Part shown: positions 27,015 through 36,017 of the stretch, piece by piece
Layout: the number at the start of each line of letters is the position of its first letter
Position numbering within the stretch: the first letter of the stretch is position 1
Source of the DNA: Nitrospiraceae bacterium
GTDB taxonomy: Bacteria > Nitrospirota > Nitrospiria > Nitrospirales > UBA2166
DNA length: 64,000 nt
Assembly (NCBI GenBank): GCA_002726235.1
Contig: PBSN01000025.1
Span: 8,608 to 72,607 of the forward strand
Direction of reading: 5' to 3'
Notes under the pieces: model-generated
The model's input: the letters and a program-made list of their open reading frames with translations, nothing else
Told to the model about the DNA's origin: nothing
Database searches by the model: none
Translations under genes and position numbers: made by a program

Positions 27015-28802
27015 TCAGGAGATGGTATCTTCAAGGGTACCAACCATATCCGCAATGGTATCGAAGCCCGACTGCCAGAAGGTTACCGATCTCATATTAA
27101 TCCCCATCGCCGTGAGAATCGTTTCAGGGCTCTCTGACCCACCCGTTGCGAGCAAGCCCAGATAACGAGGCACAAATGCCTGACCTTCCTGGATGTATCG
27201 TCGATGCAATGCTAGTGCCAAGAGAGTTCCAAAACTATAGGCATAACAATAGAATGGCATATGATAAAAGTGTGGAATAGTGAGCCACTCCCACTGAAAG
27301 TCGTCAGGAACCCCGACCTGTTTTCCAAACTGATCTCGCAAGTCGGCCAGATAGACGCCACAGAGATCTGCCGTCGTTGCGCCCTCTCCAATCATTCGAT
27401 GCGCCTGCATTTCAAACTGTGTAAAAAACGCCTGTCTGAGAACTGTTGCATAGAGATCATCCAGCTGAGAGATCAGCAGTTGTTGTCTGACCGTTGCACT
27501 TCGCTCGTTGGCCAGAAGAAAGTCTGCCAGTAGACGCTCCCCGAAAACCGAAGCGGTTTCAGCTAGTGGCAACGTCGAGTGGAAACTAAGCACCGACTGA
27601 TCTGCCGCCATCATGCCGTGAACGGCATGGCCAAGTTCGTGTGCCACAGTAGCCACATCTCTGGGATCTCCACGAAAATTCAACATCACATATGGGGTAA
27701 TGTCAGGAAGAACGCTGTAGCAGTAAGCACCAGCCATTTTCCCTTGCCGAGTTTCTGCGTCAATATGATTTTCCAAAAACACCTGCTCGGCACGGTCGGC
27801 AAGATCAGGTGAAAAGCTCCGATAGGCTGCCAAGACCATATGTACGGCATCCTGATATCGATATCGCGTGGCAGTTTTCCTGAAAGGGGCATAAATGTGA
27901 AAGCGGTCCATTTTTTTCATCCCACACAATCGCGCTTTGAGTACAAAGTAGCGTTGAAAAATGTGGGCGTTTTTTCGACACACCTTCAGGAGCACGTTGA
28001 CAACATCATCCGGAATGTCGTTGCTCATATTTCTGACCGAAATAGGAGAGCGATGTCTCCGCAGAGATAACTGCTCGTTCTTCCAATCCATAACGCGCGT
28101 TTTATACAACTCGCCAATGACAACACTCTGTCCTGAAAATACCCGGAAGAGTTCTGTGTACGCGCGCACTCGCAAGGAAGGATCAACATGACGCATATAG
28201 CCGGTTAATTCCTCCCGCGTCATTGATGCTTTCGTCTTGCCTTTCCTTTTCAGAAGTTCGAAAGTGAATCCGCTCGTCAGAACATCAAATATCGTGATGA
28301 TGGCGCTCGACCCGGTGATGTTCTTAATGGTCAAAATTTTCTCCTCAGCCTCAGAACGCGTATGAGGCCGGAAGAGCCGAATGGTTTCTAAACGATAGCG
28401 ATGCAAACCAGCAGCATTTAGGAGTTGCCGCGCCTTCAAATCCTCGACCGATTGCCACCAGAGATCAAAGAAGAGCATACGATTAGCGATCTCTGCGCCA
28501 AACTGTTCGACCTTCGCTTTGAAGACTAATGCCCGCTGATTCCCGGTATCCTCAGAGAACCAAAGGTAGCTAAAGGCCTCTAACTTATGGATAAGGCGGG
28601 CTATACGCTCGGCTCGCTGCAACGCCTCGAGGAAGGCCGGTCGAGGACGTGACGATATGAGACGGCTTTGCAAAGACTCAAAGGCCTTAACCTCGCGGAT
28701 GATGGTCCGATTGATGGTCTGAAATTCTCGCCCTGGATTCCGAAGCAAATCCGTCAGGTTCCATTTCATTTCAAGTGCTGGTCGTTTTGTCCGAGTGGAC
28801 AT
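27015..28802 (-). CDS. pepF: M3-family oligoendopeptidase F
   Basis: A 595-residue cytosolic zinc metallopeptidase cutting oligopeptides. The active site is TVAHELGHAVHG (HExxH) near residue 380, with the third ligand Glu about 25 residues on in LPLAETASVFGE. The N-terminal region (LTDLLRNPG, then LEALQRAERIARLIHKLEAF) is the typical PepF N-domain, and YSFGTLLALALHRRY the C-terminal signature. It starts 2 bp after the der stop and ends 12 bp before the nuclease-like gene, so these are co-transcribed. The ribosome site lies inside der. Confidence 0.93.
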   Translation of the reverse strand: MSTRTKRPALEMKWNLTDLLRNPGREFQTINRTIIREVKAFESLQSRLISSRPRPAFLEALQRAERIARLIHKLEAFSYLWFSEDTGNQRALVFKAKVEQFGAEIANRMLFFDLWWQSVEDLKARQLLNAAGLHRYRLETIRLFRPHTRSEAEEKILTIKNITGSSAIITIFDVLTSGFTFELLKRKGKTKASMTREELTGYMRHVDPSLRVRAYTELFRVFSGQSVVIGELYKTRVMDWKNEQLSLRRHRSPISVRNMSNDIPDDVVNVLLKVCRKNAHIFQRYFVLKARLCGMKKMDRFHIYAPFRKTATRYRYQDAVHMVLAAYRSFSPDLADRAEQVFLENHIDAETRQGKMAGAYCYSVLPDITPYVMLNFRGDPRDVATVAHELGHAVHGMMAADQSVLSFHSTLPLAETASVFGERLLADFLLANERSATVRQQLLISQLDDLYATVLRQAFFTQFEMQAHRMIGEGATTADLCGVYLADLRDQFGKQVGVPDDFQWEWLTIPHFYHMPFYCYAYSFGTLLALALHRRYIQEGQAFVPRYLGLLATGGSESPETILTAMGINMRSVTFWQSGFDTIADMVGTLEDTIS

Positions 28803-28804
28803 GG

Positions 28805-30148
28805 TTAAATCGTTCCCTGTTTTCTTCCTTTGGATTTTATTCGAATGCGCACCGGAGTTCCGTCAAACCCCCATTCTTCACGGATACGGTTTTCAAGAAA
28901 ACGAATATACGTTGCGCCAAATGCTTTTGGGTTACCCGTAAAAAGGACAAAGGTCGGCGGCTTCACAGAGACCTGCACCATAAAAGATGCGGTTGCACTC
29001 CCCCCTTTCTTCGCGGGAGGCGGAGTTTTCTCGATAAGATCCTGAAAGAACCGGTTCAGCTGCCCCGTCGAGACTCGCTGCGAATACTTTTCCATCACCT
29101 GATCAATCAACTTGAACACCTGTGGAACCGTTTTTGGTTTCATCCCGGCCCCGAACAAAAACGGTGCCCAGTAGAGAAACGGCATTTGGCGGTGTAAGTT
29201 TTGACGGTACGCGACACGCAACTCTTCCCCAGACTCCTGAAGATCCCACTTATTAATCATCAAGATCATGGCTCGCCCCATACGTAAGGCAAGTCCAGCA
29301 ATCTTGGTGTCCTGCTCAGTCGGACCCTCCATACTATCAAGCACCAGAATCGCGATATCCGCCTGACCTAAACTCTTCAATGCGCGAAGCACACTGTAAC
29401 GTTCGACCCCGCGATCGATGCTCCCACGTCGACGGATGCCAGCAGTGTCAATAAACCGGTAGGACTTTTTGTAATACGTCACTAGGGTGTCGATGGAATC
29501 GCGAGTTGTTCCAGGGAGATCGCTCACTACCATACGATCTTCTCGTGCAATCGTATTGATGAGAGTCGATTTGCCAACGTTTGGCCGGCCAACAATAGCA
29601 ATCTGTGGAATACCATCGTGCCCACCATCGAAATTTTCATCATGGTTTTTGATCAGAGGATATACCTCTTCGAGAAGATCATCGACCCCCAGGCCATGTT
29701 CTGCTGAAACTGGATAGAGCATGTCGACTCCCAACTCGCAAAAATCGGCTACCAGCTCCTCTTTTGCTGGAATATCTATCTTATTCACGACAACAAAGAC
29801 CGGTTTCGGGTTTCCACGCACAATATTCATAATTTCACGATCCGTCGGCGTCAGCCCAGCACGTCCATCCATCAGAAAAATAATCACATCCGCCTCTGCA
29901 ATCGCCAATTCCGATTGCCGTTTGACCAACCCCAACATGCCCTCATCTCGGGTAGGTTCTAGGCCCCCCGTATCCATGAGCTGAAAGACTTTGCCCCGAA
30001 AGGATGCCTCGGCACAAAGCCGATCGCGTGTAACTCCAGCCAAGTCATCAACAATCGCCTTGCGCTTTTCCACAATTCGATTGAACAAGGTCGATTTGCC
30101 AACATTCGGCCGCCCAATGATGGCAATGAGAGGGATTCTAGATTTCAT
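28805..30148 (-). CDS. der: Ribosome-biogenesis GTPase Der (EngA)
   Basis: Double-GTPase protein that helps mature the 50S ribosomal subunit; 447 residues, the usual length. Two G1 motifs GRPNVGKSTL occur near residues 11 and 185; G3 DTGGLEP and DTAGIRRR; G4 NKID and NKWD. The C-terminal KH-like domain ends after FVLFTGNPKAFGATYIRF and GTPVRIRIK. The start is ATG 30148 (MKSRIPLIAI); in-frame TTG/GTG codons up to 30160 would only add four residues. It heads the minus-strand run der-pepF-nuclease-PP2C-scpB. Confidence 0.95.
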   Translation of the reverse strand: MKSRIPLIAIIGRPNVGKSTLFNRIVEKRKAIVDDLAGVTRDRLCAEASFRGKVFQLMDTGGLEPTRDEGMLGLVKRQSELAIAEADVIIFLMDGRAGLTPTDREIMNIVRGNPKPVFVVVNKIDIPAKEELVADFCELGVDMLYPVSAEHGLGVDDLLEEVYPLIKNHDENFDGGHDGIPQIAIVGRPNVGKSTLINTIAREDRMVVSDLPGTTRDSIDTLVTYYKKSYRFIDTAGIRRRGSIDRGVERYSVLRALKSLGQADIAILVLDSMEGPTEQDTKIAGLALRMGRAMILMINKWDLQESGEELRVAYRQNLHRQMPFLYWAPFLFGAGMKPKTVPQVFKLIDQVMEKYSQRVSTGQLNRFFQDLIEKTPPPAKKGGSATASFMVQVSVKPPTFVLFTGNPKAFGATYIRFLENRIREEWGFDGTPVRIRIKSKGRKQGTI

Positions 30149-30298
30149 GATGGACACCAACGATATCGAGACTGGAAATGGGAAACTAGCATAGGGATAG
30201 GCTCATGACAAGGACGTGACAACGAAATACGTCGCCAGTTCTAGCAACCGAGAAATGGCTTCCAAGTAAAAATTGAATCCTTAGCATGGCAACTTTTG

Positions 30299-30326
30299 TT
30301 GACCGCGTAGACATAACAGGTGTAAT
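30299..30326 (+). promoter_or_regulatory. Sigma70-type promoter for pdxJ
   Basis: TTGACC (30299-30304), 16 bp spacer, TGTAAT (30321-30326); each box differs from consensus by one base. It lies about 65 bp upstream of the pdxJ start and is the clearest promoter in the der-pdxJ divergent region. Confidence 0.55.
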
Positions 30327-30391
30327 CCCTTTTACCTTGCGGCGTTTTTCTTCATCTGCAATAATGCTCCCCTGCTAACGTTTTGAATCCT

Positions 30392-31105
30392 ATGGCGAAA
30401 CTCGGCGTCAATGTTGATCACGTCGCAACGTTGCGACAAGCCCGCGGCGGAAATGAACCCGATCCCGTCACCGTTGCGTCTCTCGCTGAACTAGGCGGGG
30501 CCGATGGCATTGTCGTTCACCTTCGCGAAGACCGCCGTCATATTCAGGAACGCGATCTGCATCTCCTCAAGGCGATGGTTAAAACAAAACTGAATATGGA
30601 AATGGCGGCTACGGACGAGATGGCTCACATTGCCATGAACATCCGGCCTGATCTCGTAACCTTGGTTCCAGAACGACGCGCGGAATTGACGACAGAAGGT
30701 GGCGTTGATGTCATCGGACGCAAGGATGATTTTAAGACGATCATCAAGACACTTCACGAATCAGAAATCCCGGTCAGTTTGTTCATTGACCCATCCATTG
30801 ACCAAGTCAAGGCTGCGCACAAAGTTGATGCGGATACCGTGGAAATTCATACCGGCCCGTTTGCCAATACCAGCGACCCGGAATCAGAGAGAACTGAACT
30901 CGATGCGATCGCCAACTGTGTGCGCCTTGCGTACAAGCTACAGCTTGGCGTGAGTGTTGGGCACGGACTCAATTACCACAATATTACGATGCTGACACCT
31001 CTTGAGGAAATCGAGGAATACAACATCGGCCACAGCATTGTCGCTCGTGCAGTTCTCGTCGGTTTCGACCGAGCAGTGGGCGAGATGAAAACCCTGCTTG
31101 TATAG
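30392..31105 (+). CDS. pdxJ: Pyridoxine 5'-phosphate synthase
   Basis: TIM-barrel enzyme joining 3-amino-2-oxopropyl phosphate with deoxyxylulose 5-phosphate to make pyridoxine phosphate (vitamin B6). The start MAKLGVNVDHVATLRQARGG at 30392 is the family N-terminus; an upstream TTG at 30383 adds three residues only. Further signatures: HLREDRRHIQERDL, NMEMAATDEM, VSLFIDPS and VSVGHGLNYHN with the catalytic His. It is 237 residues, normal length. Followed 90 bp later by acpS, a common pairing in bacterial genomes. Confidence 0.95.
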   Translation: MAKLGVNVDHVATLRQARGGNEPDPVTVASLAELGGADGIVVHLREDRRHIQERDLHLLKAMVKTKLNMEMAATDEMAHIAMNIRPDLVTLVPERRAELTTEGGVDVIGRKDDFKTIIKTLHESEIPVSLFIDPSIDQVKAAHKVDADTVEIHTGPFANTSDPESERTELDAIANCVRLAYKLQLGVSVGHGLNYHNITMLTPLEEIEEYNIGHSIVARAVLVGFDRAVGEMKTLLV

Positions 31106-31195
31106 TCTGTTGACACGCAACATCTATCCCATCCAAATGTTAGGCAACATCCCTGTTGCTCCAACGCAAATACCCGGACCCCACGAACGCCTGCC

Positions 31196-31588
31196 ATGAT
31201 CATTGGTATTGGGATCGACCTAGTGCGAATCGATCGCCTTCAAGCTATCGCCACGCGCTGGGAAGATCGTTTTCTCGCTCGCGTGTACACATGCGCTGAA
31301 CGTGATGAATGCTTTGCACGGGCAACTCCGTTTCCCGCACTTGCCGGTCGCTTTGCACTCAAGGAGGCAATGTTCAAAGCCCTTGGCACCGGGTGGAACT
31401 CAGGCATCAGCTGGGTGGAAGTCGAAGTCTTTACCGATGGCACAGGAAAACCAATGATTCGCACATCAGGAAAAGTACACGAGTTGCTAGATTCAAAAAA
31501 AGCATCAACTATCCATGTAACCGCATCACATGATGGGGACTATGCAATTGGTCAGGTCATTCTGACGAAAGATGACTGCGAAAAGTAA
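31196..31588 (+). CDS. acpS: Holo-[acyl-carrier-protein] synthase
   Basis: Transfers 4'-phosphopantetheine from CoA to the serine of acyl carrier protein. A 130-residue protein. The N-terminal metal-binding motif is IIGIGIDLVRIDR; the second conserved region is GRFALKEAMFKALGTGW with the catalytic Glu/Lys; the C-terminus has HVTASHDGDYA. Nine bp to the next start, so operonic with nnr and tsaE. Confidence 0.94.
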   Translation: MIIGIGIDLVRIDRLQAIATRWEDRFLARVYTCAERDECFARATPFPALAGRFALKEAMFKALGTGWNSGISWVEVEVFTDGTGKPMIRTSGKVHELLDSKKASTIHVTASHDGDYAIGQVILTKDDCEK

Positions 31589-31597
31589 CGGTTCTCC

Positions 31598-33181
31598 ATG
31601 AAAGTTGTCACAGCAAAAGAAATGCAGGCACTTGACCGCAAAGCGGTCAAGGAGTGCGGAATTCCGAGTCTTCAACTGATGGAGCGGGCAGGTGAAGGCG
31701 TTGTCCACGCTCTCGAGCAGGCGCACGGACCCATGCGAGAAAAAAGCGTCTCGATCGTCGTAGGGAAAGGCAACAATGGGGGTGACGGACTGGTTGTCGG
31801 ACGCCTTTTGATGAAGCGAGGCGCAAAGGTGCAAGTCCATATACTCGTAGATCCTACAACGTTCATAGGTGACACACTCGCAAACTTCACACGATATCGA
31901 GACCTCGGCGGAATGTTCATTGCTCCCCCACCATTCTCTCCTTCGTATATCCTGACATCACTTAAAGAGAGTGAACTCATCGTCGACGCCATCTTCGGAA
32001 CTGGATTGAGCAAACCCATTGAAGGGATGTTCGCCGAGGTTGTTGAGTCCATAAACGAAAGCCATCGCCCAATTGTGTCTATTGATATTCCCTCCGGCTT
32101 GTCCGGGGATACCGGAACCGTGTTGGGATCGGTCATTCACGCGACTCAAACCGTGACTCTGGCAGTACCAAAACGCGGGCTGTTTCTCGGCCAAGGCATT
32201 ACATGTTCTGGAGATATCGTCGTTGCTGACATCGGCATCCCACCCGTCTATACCGATGAAGCGGTGGTCATGACGCAACTGATCACCGGATCATATGTGG
32301 CTACACAACTTCCCCCTCGGCCACGTGATGCACACAAAGGCACATTCGGACATGTGGGCATTATTGCAGGATCGGTCGGAAAGACTGGAGCCGCAGTTCT
32401 GACGAGCCAGGCAGCGTTGCGTACCGGCGCAGGGCTTGTCTCGCTCGCAACACCGGAAACCCTCAACGATACTCTTGAATCCATGCTGATTGAGGTAATG
32501 ACTGTCCCCATTCCCGATATTCCCATCCGCGCATTTGGGTTGTCCTCTGTCACACCATTGCTTGAATTTGCCAACAAGAAGACAGCTGTGGCAATCGGGC
32601 CGGGTATCGGAACCCATCAAGAAACCATTGCTGTCGTCATGGCACTCATCCCTCAACTCACCGTACCGTATGTGATCGATGCAGATGGACTCACCGCGAT
32701 CGCCATGAATCTTGCCATCCTCAATGCCGCCAGTACACCTATCATCCTCACGCCACACCCCGGAGAAATGGCAAAGCTCCTAGGCTGCACTAATGCCGAT
32801 GTCTCTCACAACCGACTCGGAGCTGCAACGGAACTCTCGCAAAAAACTGAAACAATAGTTATTCTGAAGGGTGCGCGAACGCTGATTGCCTGCCCCGATG
32901 GCTCTGTTGATATCTGCCCTACCGGAAACTCTGGGATGGCGACCGGAGGCACAGGAGATGTGTTGACCGGAATCATTACTGGACTCCTCGGTCAAGGGCT
33001 ATCGCCAAGAACCGCAGCAATGGTCGGCGTCTATCTGCACGGATTAGCCGGTGATATCGCGGCAACGGCCCACGGCTCCTGTGGCATAATTGCAAGCGAT
33101 CTCGTAGCATCAATTCCGCAAGCCATCACCACAGCTAAAACCACAGCGACAGGACCGCTTGGCCAACATATAGGCGAATGA
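31598..33181 (+). CDS. nnr: Bifunctional NAD(P)H-hydrate epimerase / ADP-dependent dehydratase
   Basis: Repairs hydrated NAD(P)H. The N-terminal YjeF_N epimerase domain (about residues 1-215) has VVGKGNNGGDGLVVGR, DAIFGTGLSKP and SIDIPSGLSGDTG. The C-terminal ribokinase-like dehydratase (about 225-527) has HKGTFGHVGIIAGSVGKTGA, GPGIGTHQET, DADGLTAI, LTPHPGEMA and NSGMATGGTGDVLTG. It is 527 residues, normal for the fused enzyme. ATG at 31598 follows the acpS stop by nine bases. Cytosolic. Confidence 0.94.
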   Translation: MKVVTAKEMQALDRKAVKECGIPSLQLMERAGEGVVHALEQAHGPMREKSVSIVVGKGNNGGDGLVVGRLLMKRGAKVQVHILVDPTTFIGDTLANFTRYRDLGGMFIAPPPFSPSYILTSLKESELIVDAIFGTGLSKPIEGMFAEVVESINESHRPIVSIDIPSGLSGDTGTVLGSVIHATQTVTLAVPKRGLFLGQGITCSGDIVVADIGIPPVYTDEAVVMTQLITGSYVATQLPPRPRDAHKGTFGHVGIIAGSVGKTGAAVLTSQAALRTGAGLVSLATPETLNDTLESMLIEVMTVPIPDIPIRAFGLSSVTPLLEFANKKTAVAIGPGIGTHQETIAVVMALIPQLTVPYVIDADGLTAIAMNLAILNAASTPIILTPHPGEMAKLLGCTNADVSHNRLGAATELSQKTETIVILKGARTLIACPDGSVDICPTGNSGMATGGTGDVLTGIITGLLGQGLSPRTAAMVGVYLHGLAGDIAATAHGSCGIIASDLVASIPQAITTAKTTATGPLGQHIGE

Positions 33182-33194
33182 CATTCGTAACGAC

Positions 33195-33629
33195 ATGAAC
33201 TTCGGATCACACGAGACAACAGGCCCTGATCAAACCCGCCACATAGGCAACACACTTGGAAAAACGCTCAGTGGAGGGGAGGTACTCGCAATCACAGGCG
33301 ATCTCGGCGCTGGGAAAACTTGCCTCATCCAAGGTATTGCCCAAGGTTTAGGGATCGCATCCTCTGATATCACGAGCCCAACATTCACACTCATTCACGA
33401 ACATGAAGGGCGAATTCCATTGTTCCACATCGATCTCTATCGCCTTGAGAAACCTACTGAAGTTGAGGCGATCGGACTCGAAGAATATTTTTCACGCGAT
33501 GGAGTCACCGCCATCGAATGGGCAGAACGTGCCACACCCTTGCTCCCGCAGAACAGAGTTGATATTACCCTTTCACACGAGGGTGGAAACAATCGCCGGA
33601 TTACCATTACAAAAAAGGGGGAGCTTTAA
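33195..33629 (+). CDS. tsaE: tRNA t6A synthesis ATPase TsaE
   Basis: A 144-residue P-loop ATPase required with TsaB, TsaC and TsaD to make N6-threonylcarbamoyladenosine at position 37 of ANN-decoding tRNAs. Walker A is GDLGAGKTCLIQGIAQGLG; the family motif SPTFTLIHEHEG follows, then FHIDLYRLEKPTE and AIEWAERA. TsaB is encoded at about 61.8 kb in the same window, so the pathway's parts are scattered. It follows nnr by 13 bp. Confidence 0.94.
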   Translation: MNFGSHETTGPDQTRHIGNTLGKTLSGGEVLAITGDLGAGKTCLIQGIAQGLGIASSDITSPTFTLIHEHEGRIPLFHIDLYRLEKPTEVEAIGLEEYFSRDGVTAIEWAERATPLLPQNRVDITLSHEGGNNRRITITKKGEL

Positions 33630-33631
33630 CG

Positions 33632-33747
33632 GGATGTTGAAACAGCCAGCCCAGCAAGGCCTCAGCAAGCGAGAAGGCAAATCGTACTGCTGTGGGTTGA
33701 GCTTCAGAACGAAGCGAAAACGAAGCTGGCAAAATGGTTCAATATCC
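33632..33747. repeat. Imperfect palindromic repeat element (about 116 bp)
   Basis: Between tsaE and the HIT gene the ends read GGATGTTGAA (33632) and, inverted, GGATATTGAA (33738-33747); further inside, CAGC.AGCCC-type and GCTGGC segments also pair loosely. The overall pattern resembles dispersed REP/MITE-like palindromes I associate with Nitrospira genomes, with an internal CAGCAAGGCC...CAGCAAGCGAG segment. No protein is likely here. Only one copy is in the window, so the call is tentative. Confidence 0.45.
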
Positions 33748-33764
33748 TTTGGCTTAAGAAGATC

Positions 33765-34292
33765 ATGAAACAGATTTGGGCTCCTTGGCGAATGAATTAC
33801 ATCAAAAGCGCGGACACTGCTCCTAGTTGCATTTTCTGCGATAAACCCGGGATGTCACGCTCCAGAGACAAAGAGAGTTATATTTTCCATCGAGGCCAAC
33901 GCGCATTCGTGATGATGAATATTTATCCGTATGCCAACGGACACCTTCTCATCGCGCCCTACCTCCATCTCCCAAGCCTTGAAGATCTCCCTGCGATCGT
34001 CAGCCATGACCTGATGGACCTTACTCGGCACTCTCTTGCAGTATTGCGCGCCACTCTCGCTCCAGATGGATTTAATGTTGGCATGAATCTCGGACATGCT
34101 GCTGGCGCAGGGGTCAAATCCCATGTCCACCTACATATCGTTCCTCGGTGGAAGGGAGATAGCAACTTCATGCCCATCCTCGCCGAAACCCTCGTTGTGC
34201 CAGAGCACCTCAACACAACCTATAATAAGTTGCTACCTTACTTTCGCCGGAAACCGTTCATGCCATCGCCCAAGACCAGAAAAACCTCTTGA
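33765..34292 (+). CDS. HIT-family protein (Ap4A phosphorylase-like)
   Basis: A 175-residue histidine-triad nucleotide hydrolase or transferase. The triad is HVHLHIVPRW near residue 124 (HxHxHxx). N-terminal WAPWRMNYI and IFCDKPG match the Ap4A-phosphorylase-like subgroup seen in many bacteria, as do RAFVMMNIYPYANGHLLIAP and HAAGAGVKSHVH. It likely acts on dinucleoside polyphosphates or AMP-linked substrates. Starts 17 bp after the palindromic element; a C-terminal basic tail (about 160-175) is unremarkable. Confidence 0.88.
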   Translation: MKQIWAPWRMNYIKSADTAPSCIFCDKPGMSRSRDKESYIFHRGQRAFVMMNIYPYANGHLLIAPYLHLPSLEDLPAIVSHDLMDLTRHSLAVLRATLAPDGFNVGMNLGHAAGAGVKSHVHLHIVPRWKGDSNFMPILAETLVVPEHLNTTYNKLLPYFRRKPFMPSPKTRKTS

Positions 34293-34343
34293 GAGTTCAT
34301 CGCCCATACTATACGACACACATTCTTTAACGAAGGGTACATA

Positions 34344-35354
34344 ATGAAAAAACAGTCCCCATGGATGGAGATTCCCGAAGTGCGCACGTTCGAACATCTA
34401 CGTGCCGCCGTAAATGGGTATACATACTCGCGCGTCATTCTCACCGCACTTGATTTAGACCTCTTCAGTGTGATCGGCGAGAAAACATGGACGATACGCC
34501 GACTCGCTCGAACCGTGGATGCTAGTGAACGCGGCATCGACATTCTGTGTCGGAACTTGGCCAGTCTTGGATTGCTTGATAGCCAGAACGGCCGATACAA
34601 AAACTCTCCACTAGGCGCGACGGCCCTCAACAGGAAAAATCCAGAATATCGGGGTGCTTACTTATCCCTCCTTCAGCAACACTGGGATGCATGGTCTGGA
34701 CTGACAAACTCAGTAAGATCAGGCACTCCGCATGATGATGGCGAACCGATCCATCAGGAAGAGTATCGTCGCGCATTCACCTGGGCCATGCATCATCGCA
34801 GTCGCGACATCGCCCCACGCATCGCTAAACACATTGATCTTCGTGGATCCACTACCCTCTTGGATGTCGGCGGCGGCCCAGGTACCTATACCCTGGCCAT
34901 GTTGGCGAGGTGGCCCAAACTGCATGGAACAATTGGGGATCGACCAGCAGCATTACAAGTCGCTCGCGCAGTCGCACGAAAACATCCTGCAGGTAAACGT
35001 CTTTCCTATCTTCCACTCGACTTCATGGCAGAGGACATTTCTGGTAGCTACGACGTGATCTTTCTCTCAAATGTGATTCATATTTATGGACCGGATGAAA
35101 ACATCGAATTATTGAAAAAGATCAAAGCCGCTCTCAATCCTGGCGGACGAATCATTATCCAAGACTTCTTCTTATGGGACAAAAAAGGACTTCGCCCAAT
35201 TGAAACGAACCTCTTTGCCATCACGATGCTCCTGTACACTGATACAGGCAACACCTATACCGCCCAAGAAGTAAAGAAGTGGATGACGAAAGCCGGATTC
35301 CGAGCACTGACGATAATCCAAATGCCAGACGAACCTTTGCTTGAGGGACGTTAG
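34344..35354 (+). CDS. SAM-dependent O-methyltransferase-like protein
   Basis: A 336-residue protein with an N-terminal dimerisation/winged-helix domain (about 10-110, LARTVDASERGIDILCRNLA) and a class I methyltransferase domain. Motif I is LLDVGGGPGTYTLAM near residue 175; the post-motif region has FLSNVIHIYGPDEN and ALNPGGRIIIQDFFL. It resembles the plant COMT/hydroxyneurosporene methyltransferase fold (Methyltransf_2). The substrate cannot be deduced; similar bacterial genes act in quinone, carotenoid or secondary metabolism. It is separated from HIT by 51 bp and has GAAGG upstream of ATG. Confidence 0.75.
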   Translation: MKKQSPWMEIPEVRTFEHLRAAVNGYTYSRVILTALDLDLFSVIGEKTWTIRRLARTVDASERGIDILCRNLASLGLLDSQNGRYKNSPLGATALNRKNPEYRGAYLSLLQQHWDAWSGLTNSVRSGTPHDDGEPIHQEEYRRAFTWAMHHRSRDIAPRIAKHIDLRGSTTLLDVGGGPGTYTLAMLARWPKLHGTIGDRPAALQVARAVARKHPAGKRLSYLPLDFMAEDISGSYDVIFLSNVIHIYGPDENIELLKKIKAALNPGGRIIIQDFFLWDKKGLRPIETNLFAITMLLYTDTGNTYTAQEVKKWMTKAGFRALTIIQMPDEPLLEGR

Positions 35355-35431
35355 TGATAGCTTTATTTCTTACATGCCCCATCGCACAACCGGGGCAGTA
35401 TCCTTAACCATTTCACTCCAAAGGACAACCC

Positions 35432-36007
35432 ATGGCATCGAAGTATTCTGTAATGCTTCCGTTAGGAACCCCGGCTCCGCCGTTTTCGCTGACGGATGTC
35501 GTTTTGGGCCGAATCGTCACCTTGGATGATTTTTCGGGACAGCCCGGCCTCCTTGTCATGTTCATTTGCAACCACTGCCCATACGTCATTCACGTTCGGA
35601 AAACTCTCGCAAAAATCGGAAAAGACTATGTGCCTAAGGACATTGGGATCGTGGCCATTAGCAGTAACGATGTCAACAACTACCCAGATGATTCCCCTGA
35701 GAAGCTGAAGGCAATGGCCGAATCTCTAAAGTTTAATTTCCCCGTCTGCTACGACGAGACCCAAGAAGTTGCAAAAGCATATCGCGCGGTATGCACTCCT
35801 GATTTTTTCCTTTTCGACAAGGAAAGACGGCTAGTATACCGAGGCCAACTCGACGACAGCCGGCCAGGAAACAATAAACCGGTTGATGGAGCATCTCTCC
35901 GGTCGGCCATAGGTGCCGTCCTGACCGGCCACACTGTTGCAGTTAAACAAAAGCCAAGTGTAGGGTGTAGTATCAAGTGGAAACCCGACAACGAACCTGA
36001 CACCTAA
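35432..36007 (+). CDS. Thioredoxin-fold protein, AhpC/TSA-Redoxin type
   Basis: A 191-residue protein without signal peptide. The active-site segment is FICNHCPYVIHVRKTL (CxxC), followed by VAISSNDVNNYPDDSPEKLK and VCTPDFFLFDKERRLVYRGQ, with the cis-Pro in TPDFF. This CNHCPYV type is a widespread thioredoxin-like subfamily of unknown substrate, sometimes called peroxiredoxin-like. It precedes a membrane permease by 10 bp. Function likely cytosolic thiol reduction; not assigned further. Confidence 0.8.
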   Translation: MASKYSVMLPLGTPAPPFSLTDVVLGRIVTLDDFSGQPGLLVMFICNHCPYVIHVRKTLAKIGKDYVPKDIGIVAISSNDVNNYPDDSPEKLKAMAESLKFNFPVCYDETQEVAKAYRAVCTPDFFLFDKERRLVYRGQLDDSRPGNNKPVDGASLRSAIGAVLTGHTVAVKQKPSVGCSIKWKPDNEPDT

Positions 36008-36017
36008 AACCAACGAC

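Noticed and set aside
33403-33768. Open frame over the tsaE end and palindromic element
   Set aside because: Overlaps tsaE in another frame, with a Lys/Arg-rich random end; the palindrome explains the DNA better.
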